Below are positions 38,433-49,021 of a stretch of DNA of 64,000 nt, piece after piece; the first letter of the stretch is position 1; the number at the start of each line of letters is the position of its first letter. Origin of the DNA: Pempheris klunzingeri (Eukaryota; Chordata; Actinopteri; Acropomatiformes; Pempheridae); the NCBI RefSeq assembly GCF_042242105.1, contig NC_092035.1, positions 3,334,477 through 3,398,476 on the forward strand, written 5' to 3'. Made by a program: the position numbers and the translations under genes. Below the pieces are notes generated by a model. That model had not been told where the DNA came from, did not search any database, and saw nothing but the letters and a program-made list of their open reading frames with translations.

Positions 38433-41008
38433 ATGGCAAAATTTGTGCTTGCTGGTAAAGTTTGATCTTTTAAAAACTTTATTTAACAACATATATATAT
38501 AAAAAAAAAAACCTTTCAGTTCTGATTTCTACGATTTCAACCTCTCTAGGCAGAACAGACTGTCCGCATTATGCCAAAGCGGAACTATTAGCAGAGCGTC
38601 TGCAGCGATCTCTGCCAAACTTCAGGATCCATAAGATCTCCATCCTCCCAGATGAATGGAAGGTAACATTCTTATCTTTGATTTGCAGATCATTAATATA
38701 TTCAGAGTGGTACTTACTCATTGGTCTCTGATAGGAATGGCTGGATGCCACCTGCAAAAGAAATGGCTGGAAACACGAGCAGTCCCCTTTGGTTTGGAGG
38801 GAACTGGTGGCCCAAGGGGGGAAAGGGATGCTCCTGGGGGGCTTCAGTGACTTCCTAGAGCATTGTCAGGTAGGCACAGGTGAGGTTTTCTCAATTCCAA
38901 ACATCCAAACCTGCCAGTTTCTTTAAACAATGGTTGTACAGGACTACTACGGCATCACATCAGACATGCCTACAGACATGATGCTGAGCGTTGCAGCAGA
39001 GAACCTGGAAACCAAGATGAGGCTCGTTGTGGAGGAGCAGCATCGTGTCAGTCTCATCAAACCCTTTCACATCTGGATCAGCAGGTGGGTTTGTGTGGGG
39101 GGGAAAACAAACTGGAAACCTAAAAAACAAATCTTTCCCTCTGAGGAATTTGGGTGAACTTTTTTCCCAGCGCTCTCAGCCCATCCTGCTGCTTCCTCAT
39201 CCCCAATCTGCTCTCCGCTGAGGTGTTCCCCCACGTTTCTGCCATCAGCCTCCACCTCCTGGACCAGGAGGGGAGTGAGGAGGGGCTGCAGCAGCTGAAG
39301 ATGGAGACAGAGGACCTGGCAATCCATCTGCTCCATCAAGTATAGTAGTGTTATTTTTATTTTTGATGCTATTTGGGTGTCAGTAGTCTACAACAAAAAG
39401 ATATTTTGTGTGTAATGTTCACTGCTTTTTTTATTTGTATTTGACTTATTAATTTAACCCAAACCAGGATCTTTTCCTAAACCTAACCAAACTGCAACTG
39501 AAAACTGCTAATTATTAAAAAAAAAAAGTATTTACTGTTGGTCTCACACAGGTTTAGAGCCCCTTACTCCCAGGTGAAAATTCACCCACTACAGAAATGT
39601 TAATTTTTTTGAGCATTTCAAAAGGACAATAAAACCCTCTCGGTATATTTTTCACAGGTGACCATTCACACAGATCTGGAAAAGGCCTTCCAAGAGGCGG
39701 ATGTCATTCTTCTGCTGGACGACAGGTGGACTGATGACAGTGATGCAGAGAATGAGGAGGAGGAGGAGGAGGAGGAGGAGGAGAAGAAGAGAAAGGTACA
39801 AGCAATCTGTGACAGGTACAGAGAGTACGGGAAACTGATGGACACAAGGGCCAACAAGGAGGTGAAGGTGATTGTGTCAGGTGACTCATTTGCCAACCTG
39901 AGGTGCTCGCTTCTTTTGGACAACGCACGCTCCATTGCCAGCCACCAGTTTGTCACCATGGCAACTCAGCTGGAGAATGAAGCCAGGGCCGTCATTGCAA
40001 AGAAGCTGAGAGTGCAGACTTCAGGTAGCTACTGGAAGATCTTGGTTTTATGTGGTAAAACAGAGTCACTTTTCATGCAAGACTAATCACAGTCCCCCTT
40101 CTCCTCCTCCAGATGTTACAGATGTCATTGTGTGGGGAAACATCAGTGGTAGTTTCTACATTGACCTGCAGAGGGCGAAGGTTTTCAACTATGATGGAGC
40201 GATCAAAGGACCGGCTTCCTTCTCCCAACCAGTCCTAAAGATCCTCCAAGAGAGGTTTGTCACAATAACAAATATATAATTACACTTGATTAATGTCTTA
40301 CATAACTTCCATTGATTGCACAATATATCCCCGCAGGCAAGCTAATAATCTCCGCCTCTCTTCCAGGAAATGGATGGGAACAGACTTTCAAGACTTGGTA
40401 CGCTGTCAGCGTGCAGCTGTGACTTCTAAGGCATGTCGAGCAGCTGCCATGTCGGTCGCCAATGGGATCCTCACCATCATAAAAGCTTGGAGTGGCTTTT
40501 ATAGCCCAGATGAGGTCTTCTCTATGGGTGTACTTTGCTCTGGTGAGGACACAGCCAAGCACAATGTGTCAAAATGTGCAGTTTGTGCAAGGATGAAGAT
40601 TTAGAAATGATTTAAAGAAATCCAAATCCATACTTTAGCTCTGACTAGTGCTGAAATGTGGCCGTCTTTGCTTCCAGGCTACCACAACCTCCCAGATGAC
40701 ATCGTCCTCTCACTTCCAGTAACCTTTAGAGGCGGCAAATGGTCTTTGCTGTTTGATGTGACTCTTACAGACGAGCTGACGGAGAGACTTCAGCTTTCTG
40801 CCAGAGAACTCAGGCAGGTCTGTCCAGTTACAGAAAGTCAACAACACATTTTCTACAATATGCTGTCATCACTTAAATACATGGTGTGGCTCTTAAACGG
40901 TTAAGAACGGTTGTTTTTCTTTCCCAGGAAAAAGAACTTGGATCAGAAAGTTGCACAGTTACGAGTAAAGACGCGGATCAAAATGCTCAAAAGACACAAT
41001 CCAGATAA
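38433..41008 (+). CDS. mdh1b: Malate dehydrogenase 1B-like protein
   Basis: Paralogue of cytosolic malate dehydrogenase with no proven enzyme activity. Exons 38433-38454, 38550-38662, 38735-38869, 38942-39084, 39171-39339, 39658-40024, 40113-40254, 40367-40542, 40678-40817 and 40928-41008 give 495 residues with consistent phases. The N-terminal thioredoxin-like extension ([36 protein letters not shown]) is typical of MDH1B and absent from MDH1. The Rossmann part starts at [17 protein letters not shown], without a clean GxGxxG loop. At the catalytic site MDH1 has WGNHS, but here it is WGNIS (residues 324-328), so the proton-relay His is missing, as in human MDH1B. Ten consecutive Glu occupy about residues 227-236. 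The last exon encodes a short divergent tail ending QKTQSR. Confidence 0.93.
39430..39560. repeat. Probable interspersed repeat fragment in MDH1B intron 5
   Basis: The sequence AACCCAAACCAGGATCTTTT followed by CCTAAACCTAACCAAACTGC resembles a common fish dispersed repeat with 'acccaaaccatgatctttt...cctaaccctaacc' wording. The match is from memory, and the fragment has no clear ends. Confidence 0.4.
39755..39788. repeat. Coding GAG repeat in MDH1B
   Basis: A (GAG)n run inside MDH1B exon 6 encodes ten Glu. Human MDH1B has no such run at this point, so it is probably a lineage-specific expansion. Confidence 0.85.
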
Positions 41009-43203
41009 AGTTTGTTTCAGTTTGTTCTTTTATTCTCTTACTTTCACATGTGTTGTTGCAGTTGTATCACTTTTTTACCAGTTTAATGACAGTAAAATCT
41101 TTTTCCGCTTTGTGAAACTCCTCCGTCACCATTATATTTTTAGATGTAAAAGATCAAACTGAGTACTTTATGGAAAAAGGAGAAATTAGAAAATATATTC
41201 CTTTTTTTTAAAATTGTACAGTTCAGTAAGTGCTTTTTTTTATATTTCAAGAAGCAATATTTTAAGCATATAACACACCACTACCATACACAAACTAGTC
41301 TGTTAATATCCTCCTCTACATCTGATGTTATCAGTTGCCACCCATGTCCGTTTACAGCTGGGTAGTCTTTTAAAAATGAGGAAACGTCAAAACTGTCATT
41401 CCCCTCTTCTGTAATTAAACATTAAACTGAATTTAATGGGCTCTTTTAACCTGAAACATTCAAATAGATTTTTTTTTTTTCTCACAAATTGTGCAGTACG
41501 TTGTCAGTCGACAAGGAGAACTTGAACAGAGTGCTGTTTTTACATGCAGATATACACCTTTTTTTTTTTTAGCATTTCTACACTATACACAAGGAGGCAT
41601 TGACTGGAAAAAGGAAAGGTTAGTACAAATACAATGCACTACTACAAGTCGGGAAATGGACACATATTCTGCAATGCTATATTCAATTTGTACAACCCAC
41701 CCCTGAGATTTGGATGCTGAGTGGTTCACAAAAGCAAAACCGGCCTCTTTGTACAGTCGAGCATAGTGCTAGATTTCTTTTTGTCATGTCGATACATTTC
41801 CACAGATCCCTTCCAACGGCCAAATACATAATGTGTATTTCAACTATTATGTCTGTCCAAAAACAGAAACACAATCTGCTCCAGTAAAAGTAACACTCTT
41901 TTGAAATCTGACCTCAGATATCGATCATGGTAAATACATGCGTGATGCATGGCATGCATGGATTTGTCGTGGCACAAAGGAGGTTATTTGGTAAATATAC
42001 ATTTCCCAGTGATGACTTAACACGTACAAATAGTTGGGTATGGACGGGCCTTTCTCACAAGAAGCCTGCGTTGTTCAACAAAGTTGTAGATCTAGAACAA
42101 ATTCAGTAGCATACATATGGGCCAATTGCATATGAATGCGTGAAATTAAACCCTACAAATATGAATAAAAATGAGGCATCAAACACGGAGAGGAAATTCA
42201 GGAACGTTTCGTTTATCTTGCCACATCAAAGTCACTTATGTGTATGGGATAAGATCTACTACTTGTCAACATCCAACAATGTCAAAGATTAAGTTTCCAT
42301 TTCCAGGCAACAAGTGAAAGACCACTGATGACTGCTGCTGTCAGACCGGTAACCTTGGAGATATGGATAAAGGAGAATACTACGGTTTTACTAATGTAAC
42401 TCTGGGAATACGTAACAACATTTCAAAGCTGGACGTCCACAGTGCCGTCGTTAAAACAATCATCATACAATCATTTTGGGCAACTGAAGGGATTACATTT
42501 ACTTTTAACTCCCCCCCCAGCTCAACAATAAAGTTTCATCTAGTGACTGTTAAATTAAATAATTTATAGCATATATTAATAGTTATATAATCCAACATTT
42601 CAACTCTTCAAAACACCAATCTAGATAATCATCTGCTTCTGATCGAGAACAAGGTTGAGCTCTTAGCCAAGGTAGAAAATAAAGGCATCATTATTGGGAC
42701 AGTAGACTAATCGGATATAAAATGCCTTGCAAACCCAGACAATAATGACGTCTCCAGAACTGTTAACCCGAGCCGGTTCTGGCCTGAACGTGCTCTCGCT
42801 GAACGTGATACTATCAGGCGAGCAGGCAGTGCAACAACACAAAAAAACCTCTACTGTCAATGCATTATTGATGACTCCTGATCTAGTTTGTGTATTTAAG
42901 CGTGCAGATCAAAGCGGTGCCGCTATGAATGCTGATGATCCCGACAATGTGATGGTCCTGGAGCAGAAACAACTCAGGTACCGAAGCTGAACAGACCCGT
43001 GTGATGTTAGAGAGAGGCTATGAAAGCAGAGCGCACCGAGTAATCGCAAACATCTGCCACACAATCACCAACCAACAGCATTAAATGCCAAACTCTTCGC
43101 TAAATGTTTTGAATATAGCAGTATGTATGCATATAATGTATTTCTAACGTACAAATAAAAACTAAACAGTTGGAGGTGGGGGCAGGGGGAGGCAACAGGG
43201 AAG
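41009..43203. other. Convergent 3' untranslated regions of MDH1B and RETREG2
   Basis: No further coding exon was recognised. MDH1B could end near the ATTAAA words at 41414-41426. RETREG2, coming from the right, could end near the reverse-strand ATTAAA at 41432-41437, giving it about 1.8 kb of 3' untranslated sequence. AT-rich runs occur at 41207-41215, 41470-41480 and 41561-41570. Confidence 0.5.
41414..41437. terminator. Back-to-back poly(A) signal candidates
   Basis: ATTAAA occurs on the plus strand at 41414 and 41421, and its reverse complement TTTAAT at 41432-41437. The convergent genes MDH1B and RETREG2 could both be cleaved around here. No canonical AATAAA was seen closer to either stop codon in the right orientation. 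Confidence 0.35.
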
Positions 43204-46200
43204 CTATGACTGTGGTTGATGCTGAGGGGATGGCGTCTCTGGAGCTCCCGAGGCTCCGCCCACCACCTGTCTGTCAGAGCTGAGGTCCAGCCCCTCGTCC
43301 ACCTGCTCCAGTTCACTTTGGTCCAGAAGCTCAAAGTCCTCTTCCTCGGTCGGAACTAGTGTGTCGTCAGGCATCTCCTCGCCGGCGCCGCTTTCCGTCG
43401 TGATCGCCTCGTCCGGGTCCTCGTCGGCCCCCAGCGCCCCTATTGTAGCGACTGTAGTGTTAGCAGTGGTGGATGTGGTGGAGGTCTCCAGAGCGCCTGG
43501 CAGGGTTTCAGTGGGAAGGAACTCAGCCAGGGAGGGATCCTCGCTGGCCTCACTGGAGCGCAGCAGGGCTGACAGAGTGTTCTGCACCACAGTGGAGATG
43601 GCTGTGCTCACTATCTCCTCACTCAGGGCCTCCAAGGACCGCTGTGCACCCTGGCCTACCGTAGCCTCCTTCTCCTCTCCCCCCTGCCTCCCCGCTTCCT
43701 CCCCTGTGTCAGGCACAGGCAGCATGCCCTCCTCGCCCCCAGGTGGTCGTCCATGTCCGTTGAAGTGTGTGTTCACAAAGTGGAGGGGAGACGCTAGGTG
43801 CTGGATAAGGAGGCTGGCGGGGCTCAACGGCTCCCCCTCAGACTGAGCACCAGCCTGGGCTCCGTTGGCCTGGCCGGGGCCTCGCAGAGGGAAGTGGAGC
43901 AGGTTGTGCTCAATGGATGGGAACTCCTCAACTGAAGGGAACTCGGGGAGATCCCGCAGGTAGGATTCCTCTGGGTCACTGTGTAAACTCTGCTGGTCGA
44001 GGTCTGTGGCAGACATGAGACAGCAAAGAATCTCACGCAACCTACTGAAGCATCTATGCCAAACGTAATTTACTAAAGTGTCTGACTACAAATAAGAACA
44101 CAATATTGTGAGTTCCTACTGGCCCAAACATTTGACCTTCCTCCCAAGCTAAACCACAACTTCTGTACTGGTGGACATTGTTGTGTGACATTGATACGAG
44201 TCATTTACCTTCAGAGACGTCCGTGAGTTGAGGGGTGGTGGCTCTGGACACTGAAAACCCTCCGCTCTCCAAGATGGATGCCTCCTCATCTGACAACTCC
44301 GAGTCTGTGATGGCCATCGCCAGAGCTGTGGTCTTCACATCCACCTGACCAATGAAACCACAGCGTCATGGCACTGCTAAAACACAACTGCATCATCGTC
44401 TTTTTCATAGCTGTTGCTCTTAAACCAGTAAATTACTATAATTTACCTTTAAATTCCTACGTTTGCACTTTGCTCTGCAGGTTTTAGTGCATCCCATGTA
44501 CACAGCATTTACTGAATACCGAACATAACATCCCAATTGTCAGTTACTGAATGGAACTATTGTGCAGCTGCTCTAACGTAATGTGGTAGTACTTGAATTA
44601 TATTGCTTGAAGCCGTTTACTACACCACACTGCAGAGCTCCACTCCTTATCCAGTTCTAAAAAAGCTAACATATTTTGGCACAGCACACACCCTGCTCTC
44701 CACACAGTGCTGCTGCTCCCACTGTTGCTCTTATTATGTTATGCTGCACCCTCATAAAAGGTCTACTGTATGTGGTAGTGTGACGTGGGCTGACTTTGCA
44801 GCTGTGTCCATACCGTCGGGGCGAAACACGACAGCTCCTCCTCGCTCTCACTCTCCGTTTCAGCTCTTGGCTCGTCCCCATCCTCCACCTCCTTCTTCAC
44901 CTCTGTTGAAATGCGCACACACACACTTTTAAAATGCCATCCTGGAGAAGGAAATCCATGTGAACTTTATATGATGACACAATAGCGACAACTAACCATG
45001 AGTGACCGATTCAACTGAAGGAGAACTGAAGGCACTTTGTCCACTATTATACACAAACATAATTATGTAACAGGTGGTATTCAAATGGCTAGTGTGTGTC
45101 TGAGGGTATTGGAAAGAGGGAAAAGAAAGGTGATCATCCACAACAATGCAAAACTCAGTCTCCTTGTGTATCACTTCCTCTTCTCATTCTTAACTCCTGT
45201 ATTAATATTATAAACACAAGCACGTGTCTTAATTGCTGCAGGATTAAAATGCAGCGTAATGCACACGACCCAGGCCTATATTAATAGCCTGAAGGAGTCA
45301 CAGCAGCACTCACTCCTCTTGTCGTGCTTGCGGTGCTCGGTGTCTCCCTTCATGCTGTAGTCAAGTTTCATCAGGATTGGCTCCAGTCCTGTGTACATCC
45401 TCTGGATCAGTTCGTGGTACACCACCAGCGGCCACAACAGCACGCTGAGCACTGCACAGGAGCATAGAGACAGCTGTGAAAACTTTATACTGTATCCATA
45501 ACTGTGTCTCATGTCTATTAAGCAAGATGTAACTTACCTATAATATAGGAGATCATGATTCCTGGTACATAATGTCCGACCACGGCAAGCACAAAACAGC
45601 CACTGCACATCATCACACAGAACTGGGAAACAGAGCGAGTAAGAGAGATTAGGCTGCTACACCTTCAAGCAGCACAAGGCTGATTAAAAATGAAGACACT
45701 CCATAGCCTGAACGTAAATAAAGATTTTCAGGCTTTTAGTATAAACCCAACAATTACAGCAAGCAGGAAGGTTGTTTGAAATATGTGACAGTGTTCATTC
45801 CCCTCCATATCTTTCAGTGGGCCTCACCTTGCCATGGTTCTGTCGTTTGTACTGCAGCATCTCCTGCAGGTACAGGCAGCAGGTCAGGTAGCTCTCCGCC
45901 AGGTGGTGGCTGAGCTCAGGGATACTGAGCAGACGCTGCTCCGCGCTCATTGATTCACTGTATGCAAACAACAACACACACACAAACAAACACAGGAGGA
46001 GAGTGACAAAATCAACATTTGGAAAGAACAAAAATCTGTACTTAAACTGCTTCAGGCTGAGGCAGGCACACGCAGATGAACACAGACCGGTAGCTTAGAA
46101 TTAGTTCTGCTGATATGGTGCGACATGAGGAAAATGTCATAAACATAATGCCAGAATCCACGCTGCTGTTTAAGATGTTCTTATTTGAATTACTTGAAGT

Positions 46201-47817
46201 CACAAGAGTTGTGTCATAAGTAAAACTGCATTACAAGTTAATCAAGTGCACACTACACACCTTTGTACAGGGTGAGCCTCTGCGTGTTGAACTGCAGTCG
46301 GAGAAAACACACAATTACCAGCAGATCACGAACAAAAAATGTGTTTTAGTAAACAAATCATATGACAAGTTTTTCAGGACTACCAGAGAGACACAATGGG
46401 TGAAAAGGCTCTATTACAAATTTTGTTTTTAGGACTTGTGAGAATGGAACATAAAAAAAAAGTGTATTTTCCCCACATTTGATTTAAAAGATACAATACA
46501 TCATCATTATCCACACCAGTTATGTATGGGAAAACCTTAACTTGCTTAATATGTGGTGTGCAAAGGAGTGCTAGCTTGAGGATTTCCTACCTTGACAAAG
46601 CAAAAACACAGCAGGGAAAATAAGACGTGTAAAATCTCACAAAAAAATCTCCCATAATTAGAATGAAGCTGAACTCCTTATGCTGAATATTCAACATCTG
46701 TCAGCAGCTTCGGGTTTTAATAGTATCAGGATTCAGTTTGATGTCTCTACTGGAGATAAAACCCCAACTAGGACGGTGCTGCAAATGCATCCTAAACAGA
46801 TGAACACACACAGTGCAAACCCAGACAGTCGTAGCAGGCTTCTCCATCCACTGAAGGCACTGTGTTCCACAAATATAGATTTTAATTGGCTCAACTGTGA
46901 ACATTTGCGTGGGCAATGAGTGACAAAGCCTGAGGACCAGAATCAAATTACATTAAAGCCCGCGCTTACTAGTAATGATGGGCAACTTGGGCTTCCATCT
47001 CTCCAGCAGCATGAGTCCCAGCAGGGACACACTCAACATGAACAGAGGCCGCAGGGAGGTGGATGACAGCAGCCTGTGGAGACACACAGATAAACAGCCC
47101 ACCAATTAGCTTATATCCCACACTTAGACAGAGAAGTGCAGTAAACACACACACAAATCGAAATCAGACTTAAGAAACACAACACAAGTTGCAGCTCCTC
47201 TGTTGGCTGGTTGTCACTGACAGCTGGTTAACAAGGCCTGGGCCACTCAGCATGACAAGAGTGTTTGCTAGGATTAAACTGACCACAAGCTAACAGGTGT
47301 AACAACTCCAAATAACTCCAGTCGTTTGTTTTATCAGCGCAATAATGTTTCTCCTGGTAATTTTTAATGCTTGACGCCATTTTGCGGCGCTGGGAATGAA
47401 GTTTAAACTGGCGTGCAAGCTACGTTAGCATTAGGCTAAAGACGTGGGATTAACTAGCTAGTAACTTATCTTGACATTCGCTGCCGTTAGCCAGCGAGCT
47501 AGTGGCGCGTGGAGTTGTTCTAAAGGCGGAAAACGTGATTAAAAACACGGTTTCGACGGTTACCAGAATAAAGTGTTGAGTGTTAGGGCGACAGAGATGC
47601 TGTACAACGGCCTCTCCCAGACCAGCAGCCTCTGCACCCACAGCAGCAGGGGCTCATACTGCGATAGCCAACCCTGAAGACGCTCCCGCAGGCGGACGAG
47701 CTCCGGGTTTACCTCCCCGCAGACCTGCTCCGATGTCCCGGCGGGGAACAGAGACTCCAGGCCGACCGAAGAGGAGGTAACTGAGGGGCGTCTTCTGGCC
47801 TCCTCTCCGCTCGCCAT
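43204..47817 (-). CDS. retreg2: Reticulophagy regulator 2 (FAM134A)
   Basis: ER membrane-shaping protein that feeds ER fragments to autophagosomes. Exons on the minus strand: 47564-47817, 46970-47073, 46261-46291 (31 nt), 45828-45957, 45538-45622, 45314-45451, 44814-44902, 44209-44344, 43204-44003; 588 residues, all phases fitting. The reticulon-homology part has two hydrophobic hairpins, about residues 70-110 ([31 protein letters not shown]) and 174-217 ([20 protein letters not shown]). [15 protein letters not shown] is a FAM134 family block, and [16 protein letters not shown] a second one. The LC3-interacting motif [15 protein letters not shown] lies near the C-terminus (F546-L549). RETREG3 has a very similar motif; the choice of RETREG2 leans on CNPPD1 and ABCB6 nearby, as in mammals. 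Confidence 0.9.
46261..46291 (-). CDS. retreg2: 31-nt micro-exon of RETREG2
   Basis: The exon at 46970-47073 ends in phase 1 and the exon at 45828-45957 must be entered in phase 2, so they cannot join directly. A 31-nt exon between them, with acceptor CCGACTGCAG and donor AAAG|GTGTGT, restores the frame. It encodes [10 protein letters not shown] in the linker after the first hairpin, where the paralogue RETREG3 has a short linker of similar length. Confidence 0.75.
47418..47505. promoter_or_regulatory. GCTAGC/GTTAGC-rich cluster at RETREG2 5' end
   Basis: GTTAGCATTAGGCTA, TAACTAGCTAGTAAC and GTTAGCCAGCGAGCTAG words lie within about 150 bp of the donor of RETREG2 exon 1, inside intron 1. They are similar in wording to the clusters at FASTKD2/MDH1B and CNPPD1. 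Confidence 0.45.
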
Positions 47818-48528
47818 GTTTCCCCCACTTTGTTATGTTGTTTTGGCTATCACGGGGTATATGGAAAGATCAGCGTCAAGCGTGACGGACTTAAAAAAAA
47901 ATAAAGCTTCCGCTGGAGACTTTCAAAATAAAACGGATCGCCTTCCAGCAACAAGTGCGCGAAAATTACCACCAGAGAAGTTTTATTTGTTGATTAAAAA
48001 CACACGTTATGAAAAATGAGATTAACCATGAATCTAACGTAAAATCTATATTTTTTCACAGATAGCTTCATATTTAGTATGATGATTAATAATTCATTAA
48101 AAACATGATGAGAGATTTTAAGCTTATTTCACGTTGAAGGCAATATCGATTTCCGGCCTTGTCCTTCCTCATTTCTGGTAACTTGTCGGACCAGTGACAC
48201 AGATGGGCGGACGGATCACAAGGCCCGTCACGGGCGAGAAAAAAAGTAGTCACGTGTTTCCTTGTTTACTGAAGGGGGAATGGGGTTGAGGCACTGAGCC
48301 CAAGGGTGCCACCGTGTGGTTGGGGACACTACTACAGAGGTAAACCACATCATGCACCATTATACCATCATACACTATTTACTAATTATTATGTATACTA
48401 TGATTGGACCATTGCTTATATGTTTTATTTGTACTCTTATTTTGTAAACCCTTCTATATAAGCACACTTAAGTCATAATCCACATAATCCAGCTCCAGTG
48501 AACACATCAGAAAGCTTCGATACAAACG
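47818..48528. other. RETREG2 upstream region
   Basis: This is the gap between the RETREG2 start codon and the presumed 3' end of PRKAG3. It should contain the RETREG2 promoter. The block 48150-48300 is GC-richer and carries CCGG, GGGCGG-like and GTCACGTG words. No coding exon was recognised. Confidence 0.55.
48249..48256. promoter_or_regulatory. GTCACGTG E-box (CLEAR-like)
   Basis: GTCACGTG matches eight of ten bases of the TFEB/TFE3 CLEAR element GTCACGTGAC. It lies 432 nt upstream of the RETREG2 ATG. MiT/TFE factors are known to raise the paralogue RETREG1 (FAM134B). Single E-boxes are common, so a functional role is only suggested. Confidence 0.35.
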
Positions 48529-48534
48529 TTTAAT
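48529..48534 (-). terminator. Poly(A) signal candidate of PRKAG3
   Basis: TTTAAT on the plus strand is the ATTAAA variant on the minus strand, about 490 nt past the PRKAG3 stop. The sequence 48529-49021 would then be its 3' untranslated region and holds no other recognised feature. Confidence 0.4.
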
Positions 48535-49021
48535 ACAGAAATATACAGTATATTGGTCAATTTGATCAAATGCGGCCAATGTGGACATTTTCACTTGAAC
48601 ACAGCGCACAGATTGTTGAAGACATCTCCATGTAAACAGCAGCATCTCGCGGTCTGTCATTTCAGGTCACAGGTTGATCTCTGGAAGACAAGTACACAAG
48701 TATCCTCAAAACATATTGATGATCCTCGCCTGCCAAGCATCAGTCAAGCAGCCCGGGGGTGCGTGAGTGAGAGCGCATGCATGTTTGGTCATCTGCAACA
48801 TAACAGTGAAGCCAATGAGAAAGCAGAAACACATTTAAAGGATGGCAGGTGGGGTCATGAGGGCTGGGTGCCGGTTACCAAACAACAGCGTGGGGGTGAG
48901 GTTGCTGTTGGTGGGATGGGGAGGGAAAAAGGCTCCAGAGCCTACCTGGCTGGGTCACCCGGCCAGGACTCATGTCTACACAGGTGGTAAAGGAGGGAAG
49001 GGGGCCATCTGTCCCCTGGTG

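Noticed and set aside
43361-43846. 161-codon plus-strand frame
   Set aside because: It is the exact antisense of the long last exon of RETREG2, whose coding frame is supported by the LC3-interacting motif and splice phase.
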